Of a stretch of 64,000 nt of DNA, positions 60,339 through 64,000 are shown piece by piece. Every line of letters starts with the position of its first letter. Positions within the stretch are counted from its first letter, which is position 1. The position numbers and the translations under genes are program-made. The stretch comes from Spirosoma endbachense (GTDB taxonomy: Bacteria > Bacteroidota > Bacteroidia > Cytophagales > Spirosomataceae). The notes beneath the pieces were generated by a model. That model did not search any database. It was not told the DNA's origin and saw only the letters and a list, made by a program, of their open reading frames with translations. The stretch spans positions 3,249,779-3,313,778 of the forward strand of contig NZ_CP045997.1 of assembly GCF_010233585.1 (NCBI RefSeq), read 5' to 3'.

Positions 60339-62657
60339 TCCGTTTACCAGCGACGTAAGGGCAACATTCACCGATTTTGCTTCCAAACGTCGTTTCTGGG
60401 TGTTGTATAATTCGGCTAACGACAATAGATACGATAGGGTCGATTCGGCTCCCTGATTCTGATTTACCCGATCGATATGCAGACCGTCGCGGCAACCGCC
60501 CGTTTGCTGATCATAAATAGGCAGGCTCAGGTCATTAAGACCCGTAAACCATTTGAACACACGGATTGCAGAACGATGCCACTGATCATCGCCTGTTATA
60601 TCGAAAGCGGCCAGACAGGCTGATACTGTACTTTGAGCCTCTAATGGCTGCTGATCGAAATAGGCACGGCTCTGGCCTCTTGTATAAAACCCGTTAGACC
60701 CAATAGGCTGGAAATGACCACGTTCCGACGTTTGCAGGTTCACTAACCAGCGCAATGACCGCAACCCGATTTCAGCTAACCGTTCATCGCCCGAACGGAT
60801 TAGAACATGAGCCAGCACAGCGTTATCGTATGACAAAACGTTCTCGAACCAGGGCCAATCTTCCGTTGCCGTTTCCGAATACCGGAACATCAGCTTATCC
60901 AGCAACTGACGTTGAATCGTTTTCGCCAACCGATCGTCATTGAACCGTTTCTGATATTCGTAAATGCCTAATAATGCGAATGCCCAGGCACGGGGTGATG
61001 TCATATCGGCAATGGTAGGAAGTACCTTTTCCAGTAAGCTCATTGCCCAGGTAACGGCATTTCGATCCGTTGCACGACCAATACAAACACCGAGTGCCCA
61101 GATGGTTCGTCCGGTGCTGTCGTCAGAACCGAATTCTTCGAGCCAACGGCGGTCATAGCTCATAAAGTTACGGAACCGCCGGTGATCTTCCGTATAGGCA
61201 TGATTCAGGAATGCACAGTAATTATCAGCAGCCTGACTCAGTTTACGGTCGCTCAGACCAGCTTCCTGAAGTGTAATCGCCAGAATTAGCGCTCGGGCAT
61301 TGTCGTCGGTACAATAGCCTTCTTCATAAAAAGGCAAATGATAGCGGGCATGCTGGGCAATTCCCGTAGAATCGGTCAGGCGGTATAAATGATCGAGTCG
61401 GATTTCAGGAAGTTTGAAAGCGGCACTGCCATTTCCTCCCATATCGTAAGGAGTCTGATTGTTAATTGTGGACATACGCTCCCGACGTGCTTTCGCAAAT
61501 GATCCGGCATATTCCTGAATCACGCGCTCCCAGATCATATCGCGTCCCATCATGTATCCTTTCTTACGCATGGCATGGCGGGTCGGTTCGTCGGTAAGCA
61601 GGTTAATGATCTGATCGGCAATAGCTTCCGAATCGCCAAACGGCACCAGAACACCACGGCCTTCTGCCAGCAGCTCTTCAGCGTGCCAGTAAGGTGTTGA
61701 CACGACAGCTTTGCCACAACCAAACGCATAGGAAAGCGTTCCGGACGTTATCTGGGCTGGATTGAGGTATGGAGTTACATAAATATCTGCCGCACCCAGG
61801 TATTCCAGCAGATCGTCAAGTTCAACAAACTGATTGTAGAATTGTACATTGTCGCGCACACCGCACTCATCGGCCAGTTTTTTCAGGCTATCACGATAGA
61901 CTTCTCCCTCATTGCGAATCAGATGCGGATGCGTAGCCCCAAGTACCATATAAACCACATTCGGAAACTGCTTCACGATGCGCGGCAAGGCACGTATCAC
62001 GTTTTCGATGCCTTTATTTGGCGACAGAAGTCCGAATGTCAGCAATGTTTGTTTTCCCTCCATACCGAAGCGATCCTTATAAAAATGCGGATCGACAAAT
62101 GGCATGTCGGGAATGCCATGCGGAATAAGGTCGATTTTTTCTTCGGGTACTTCGTAGATGTTGATCAGAAAATCACGGCCTTTTTCAGACATACAGATTA
62201 CTCTTGACGAAAGGTCTGCAATGCTTTTCAGCACGAGTAATTGTTCTTCATTCGGGTTTTTAAGAATTGTATGGAATGTTGTTACAACCGGCATGTTAAG
62301 GTTTCGTAGCAGCGTCAGGATATAGCTACCGGCCGGACCACCAAAAATACCATACTCATGTTGTAGACAAACGACTTCAGTATCCTTCGCATTCAGAAAT
62401 TCGGCAGCTTTACGGTAAGCTTCCTGATCATGCTGATAAAAATCGTATCGAACTTCGCTGGGATAATCGTATCCATCGGGTGTATCATTAACCGATACAA
62501 CCATTGCCCGCGAGTCGGGAATGAATGAGTTATAGGATTTATATAGATCAGAAGTAAATGTAGCAATGCCACATTGACGGGGGAGATAATCGCCAATAAA
62601 CGCTACATTTTTAGGATTGTGCGCCCACACTACCGAATCATTCATATGTGTTGTCAT
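60336..62657 (-). CDS. GT4 glycosyltransferase with C-terminal helical glycosidase-like domain
   Basis: 773 residues, cytosolic. The GT-B fold runs from about 15 to 395: VAFIGDYLPRQCGIATFTSD, VCLQHEYGIFGGPAGSYILT, VVTTFHTILKNPNEEQLLV, ISSRVICMSEKGR-like acceptor region, LTFGLLSPNKGIENVIRALP and a donor-site NPAQITSGTLSYAFGCGKAVVSTPYWHAEE, in which the first Glu of EX7E is Ser. From about 415 (MGGNGSAAFKLPEIRLDHL) a helix-rich domain resembling an (alpha/alpha)6 barrel runs to the end ('YCTDDNARALILAI', FRNFMSYDRRWLEEFGSDDS, RTIWALGVCIGR). The fusion probably makes a glycan and trims or regulates it. Upstream of the GH130 gene in the same orientation. Confidence 0.85.
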   Translation of the reverse strand: MTTHMNDSVVWAHNPKNVAFIGDYLPRQCGIATFTSDLYKSYNSFIPDSRAMVVSVNDTPDGYDYPSEVRYDFYQHDQEAYRKAAEFLNAKDTEVVCLQHEYGIFGGPAGSYILTLLRNLNMPVVTTFHTILKNPNEEQLLVLKSIADLSSRVICMSEKGRDFLINIYEVPEEKIDLIPHGIPDMPFVDPHFYKDRFGMEGKQTLLTFGLLSPNKGIENVIRALPRIVKQFPNVVYMVLGATHPHLIRNEGEVYRDSLKKLADECGVRDNVQFYNQFVELDDLLEYLGAADIYVTPYLNPAQITSGTLSYAFGCGKAVVSTPYWHAEELLAEGRGVLVPFGDSEAIADQIINLLTDEPTRHAMRKKGYMMGRDMIWERVIQEYAGSFAKARRERMSTINNQTPYDMGGNGSAAFKLPEIRLDHLYRLTDSTGIAQHARYHLPFYEEGYCTDDNARALILAITLQEAGLSDRKLSQAADNYCAFLNHAYTEDHRRFRNFMSYDRRWLEEFGSDDSTGRTIWALGVCIGRATDRNAVTWAMSLLEKVLPTIADMTSPRAWAFALLGIYEYQKRFNDDRLAKTIQRQLLDKLMFRYSETATEDWPWFENVLSYDNAVLAHVLIRSGDERLAEIGLRSLRWLVNLQTSERGHFQPIGSNGFYTRGQSRAYFDQQPLEAQSTVSACLAAFDITGDDQWHRSAIRVFKWFTGLNDLSLPIYDQQTGGCRDGLHIDRVNQNQGAESTLSYLLSLAELYNTQKRRLEAKSVNVALTSLVNG

Positions 62658-62868
62658 AGCCCTTGAGAAATGTCTTTAAGCCCAAACTATAGAACTGTAG
62701 AGGCTGCTTAGAGCACTGTTTGTCTATAATAAATAGACTTATGGGGGCTTTTGTTCGGCGATAAAGTACCTTTTTGTCTTATATGACGCTAATTAATAAG
62801 CATAAAGAGCTATTATACAATAAAACCTACATTTTACCATAATCTCATTCGTATTATCCATAAAAAAA

Positions 62869-62899
62869 ACGTTCGCTACCTGTATCCTGTAGCGAACGT
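62869..62899 (-). terminator. Terminator after the WYL-like gene
   Basis: ACGTTCGCTAC (62869-62879) and GTAGCGAACGT (62889-62899) form a perfect 11-bp stem with a nine-base loop, and an eight-T run follows on the minus strand. It is 60 bases after the stop at 62959. The remainder of the 62658-62958 gap holds no supported gene. Confidence 0.9.
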
Positions 62900-62958
62900 A
62901 ATGGCAACTGCAGCTTGATACCTTTAGCAGACCCGAGCTGGTTTCAGTACACACTTTA

Positions 62959-63306
62959 TCATCGGCCAGCAGGTAGACCGGGGGCCAGTTTCATATATAC
63001 GGGTTGCATTCGGTCGTAGTTACCCGTGTATTCTAGATGAGGCCGAAATTCATAATACGTCAATTCAATGTCTTCAATGTCACTAAAACGAAAGATCTGC
63101 CACCGATTATCCTTATCTGTATAGAGCGTTGGTATTACGTCACGGCAAAATCCATACAGACTTGGCATTTGTGATTCTTTGTGCAATCCGGCCATATAGG
63201 GTTCAACAGTTCGCCAAATACTATTATGCTTGATTTGGATAACCCGATGGTCAGTTATTGCGGTACCAATAATCGTCAGAAAGTGATTTTGTGATTGTGG
63301 GGTCAT
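62959..63306 (-). CDS. Stand-alone WYL-like domain protein
   Basis: 115 residues with no signal peptide. The order 'FLTIIGTAITDHRVIQIKHN', WRTVEPYMAGLHKES, SLYGFCRD and QIFRFSDIEDIELT follows the WYL ligand-sensing core (hydrophobic strand, R-x-V-x-P, L-Y-G, F-R-x-x-x-I). No HTH is attached, so it is not a full WYL regulator. Small stand-alone WYL-like proteins occur near defence and stress genes in Bacteroidota. Here it is between the GT4 gene and a surface protein gene, with its own terminator. The WYL assignment is an inference from pattern; function unknown. Confidence 0.6.
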   Translation of the reverse strand: MTPQSQNHFLTIIGTAITDHRVIQIKHNSIWRTVEPYMAGLHKESQMPSLYGFCRDVIPTLYTDKDNRWQIFRFSDIEDIELTYYEFRPHLEYTGNYDRMQPVYMKLAPGLPAGR

Positions 63307-63459
63307 AGTGTTGGCAGTTTGAGGTCTTTCATAGAATTTATGTTGAGGGGACGTTGATTACCTGACCTAGTTGCACCACATAACATGCCAAATGCGCTCA
63401 ACTAAGTATTTTTTTTCATATTTCGTGATCGGTATTAATGCAAAAAAAATACCATCAAC

Positions 63460-63494
63460 AAAACGCCACCATTCGTTAAAAAAGGTGGCGTTTT
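63460..63494. terminator. Terminator-type hairpin upstream of the right-edge gene stop
   Basis: AAAACGCCACC (63460-63470) and GGTGGCGTTTT (63484-63494) form a perfect 11-bp stem with a 13-base loop. It is downstream of the right-edge gene on the minus strand (stop at 63600). The 63307-63599 gap has no supported gene. Confidence 0.75.
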
Positions 63495-63599
63495 CAGTAA
63501 CAACACGATAAGTAAGGATATTCCAGCTTACACCGTGCCAAAACTGCTACTTACACGTAAGATAATTTTGGCAGGCATTACCTGAGAGGCATATACGAG

Positions 63600-64000
63600 C
63601 TATTTATTTTTTATAAGTTCCTGAAGTAATTGCTCTAAATGAGCCTGTTTCTCCTTAACAGCCTGTAACTCCTGCTGTTGTTTTTGATTCGATTGTTCCA
63701 GTTGTATACTGTATAAGGTTAACTCTTCTATTTTCTCCAGTAATTTGGCATTCATCTTACCCAGATCAACACCCTGCTCAACCACCTCGGTAGCCGAAGG
63801 TATTCCCGGCAAATGCCGATGCTGACGGATGTAGGCGGCCACTTCAGCTAATGGCTTAAGCCGGTAATCGGTTGCGAATACATAATCAGACCACTCTGAT
63901 GTATTTTTGAGCGCTACCTTTACTTTTTCAGTCAGAATTCCTTCTTCGACAAAAAGCTTATATCCTTTCGGGGTTTTATTAAAACTGGTACCGATAACAA
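63600..64000 (-). CDS. C-terminal part of a surface/fibre-type protein with S74-like chaperone segment
   Basis: An open frame from the right edge to a stop at 63600, so the N-terminus lies beyond the window. The translation includes SEWSDYVFATDYRLKPLAEV, then AAYIRQHRHLPGIPSATEVV, 'EQGVDLGKMNAKLLEKIEEL' and TLYSIQLEQ. This order (Asp-Tyr-Val-Phe, LxPLxEV, HLPxIPSAxE, KLLxKIEELTLY) is the C-terminal signature of Bacteroidota tail-fibre-like surface proteins, where the coiled-coil end (about 35 residues here, rich in Gln/Glu) helps trimer assembly. The frame at 63842 is an internal Met. Host gene unknown. Confidence 0.8.
   Translation of the reverse strand, partial: VIGTSFNKTPKGYKLFVEEGILTEKVKVALKNTSEWSDYVFATDYRLKPLAEVAAYIRQHRHLPGIPSATEVVEQGVDLGKMNAKLLEKIEELTLYSIQLEQSNQKQQQELQAVKEKQAHLEQLLQELIKNK

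Noticed and set aside
1..64000. CRISPR arrays, tRNA or rRNA genes, prophage or insertion sequences
   Set aside because: None seen: no regular 25-40 base repeats with unique spacers, no cloverleaf pattern, no transposase or phage structural genes. A profile search would be needed to exclude small remnants.

Overview
The window reads as chromosomal DNA of a Bacteroidota bacterium, most likely a Cytophagales/Spirosoma-like soil or water organism. This is inferred from two tandem SusC/SusD pairs, a type IX secretion (T9SS) C-terminal sorting domain, a LytTR membrane regulator, SusD-type lipoproteins, many secreted sugar-acting families (ThuA, DUF1080, Gfo/Idh, DUF1800/DUF1501), promoter -7 boxes of the Bacteroidota TAnnTTTG type, and Rho-independent terminators behind many genes. 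I see no rRNA, tRNA, CRISPR array, intact insertion sequence or phage. Both ends cut through genes.

Layout. 1-5.6 kb: a minus-strand envelope cluster with a FecA-like TonB-dependent receptor, two outer-membrane barrels, a membrane-anchored small protein and a DUF2490 barrel. 5.8-8.7 kb: moaA, a cytosolic NMT1/THI5-like binding protein and a Nudix-HTH regulator with a degenerate Nudix box. 8.8-13.6 kb: an apparent operon (PQQ dehydrogenase-PKD-cytochrome c-CBM fusion, Tat-exported sugar isomerase-like protein, ThuA protein) read divergently from that regulator across a short spacer with three matching half-sites. 13.6-15.5 kb: two secreted deacetylase-type enzymes. 16.3-19.7 kb: mutS2, a Uma2 nuclease-like gene and a tiny membrane protein.

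20-26.3 kb: a sugar-catabolic block (sugar isomerase-like protein, two Gfo/Idh/MocA oxidoreductases, a divergent MFS transporter). It is interrupted by a decayed DUF433/DUF5615 toxin-antitoxin-type pair and by a four-helix-bundle gene bracketed by short-period repeats. 26.3-31.5 kb: a LytTR membrane regulator, an unknown membrane protein and a DUF1800/DUF1501 pair, the latter with a Tat-like leader plus a T9SS tail. 31.5-38.4 kb: an FAD oxidoreductase, a LEA-type protein, a DUF1080 hydrolase, an SMP-30-like lipoprotein, queA and ispD. 38.5-46.4 kb: a PLP decarboxylase with a divergent LysR regulator, meaB, a cupredoxin protein with a secreted beta-propeller partner, and an ArnT-like glycosyltransferase.

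46.5-48.3 kb: two acidic, probably disordered small proteins and an 803-base gap with an orphan terminator, a candidate small RNA. 48.3-58.2 kb: two SusC/SusD pairs. 58.7-62.7 kb: a GH130-type phosphorylase and a GT4 glycosyltransferase with a helical C-terminal domain; neither has a signal peptide, so they may form an intracellular glycan make-and-recycle system. The right end holds a stand-alone WYL-like protein and the C-terminal part of a surface/fibre-like protein.

No single dramatic new system is evident. The best leads are the GT4-GH130 pair, the Nudix regulator with its half-site spacer, the inverted TGATTGAA-type repeat arrays, the broken toxin-antitoxin pair and the orphan-terminator RNA candidate.
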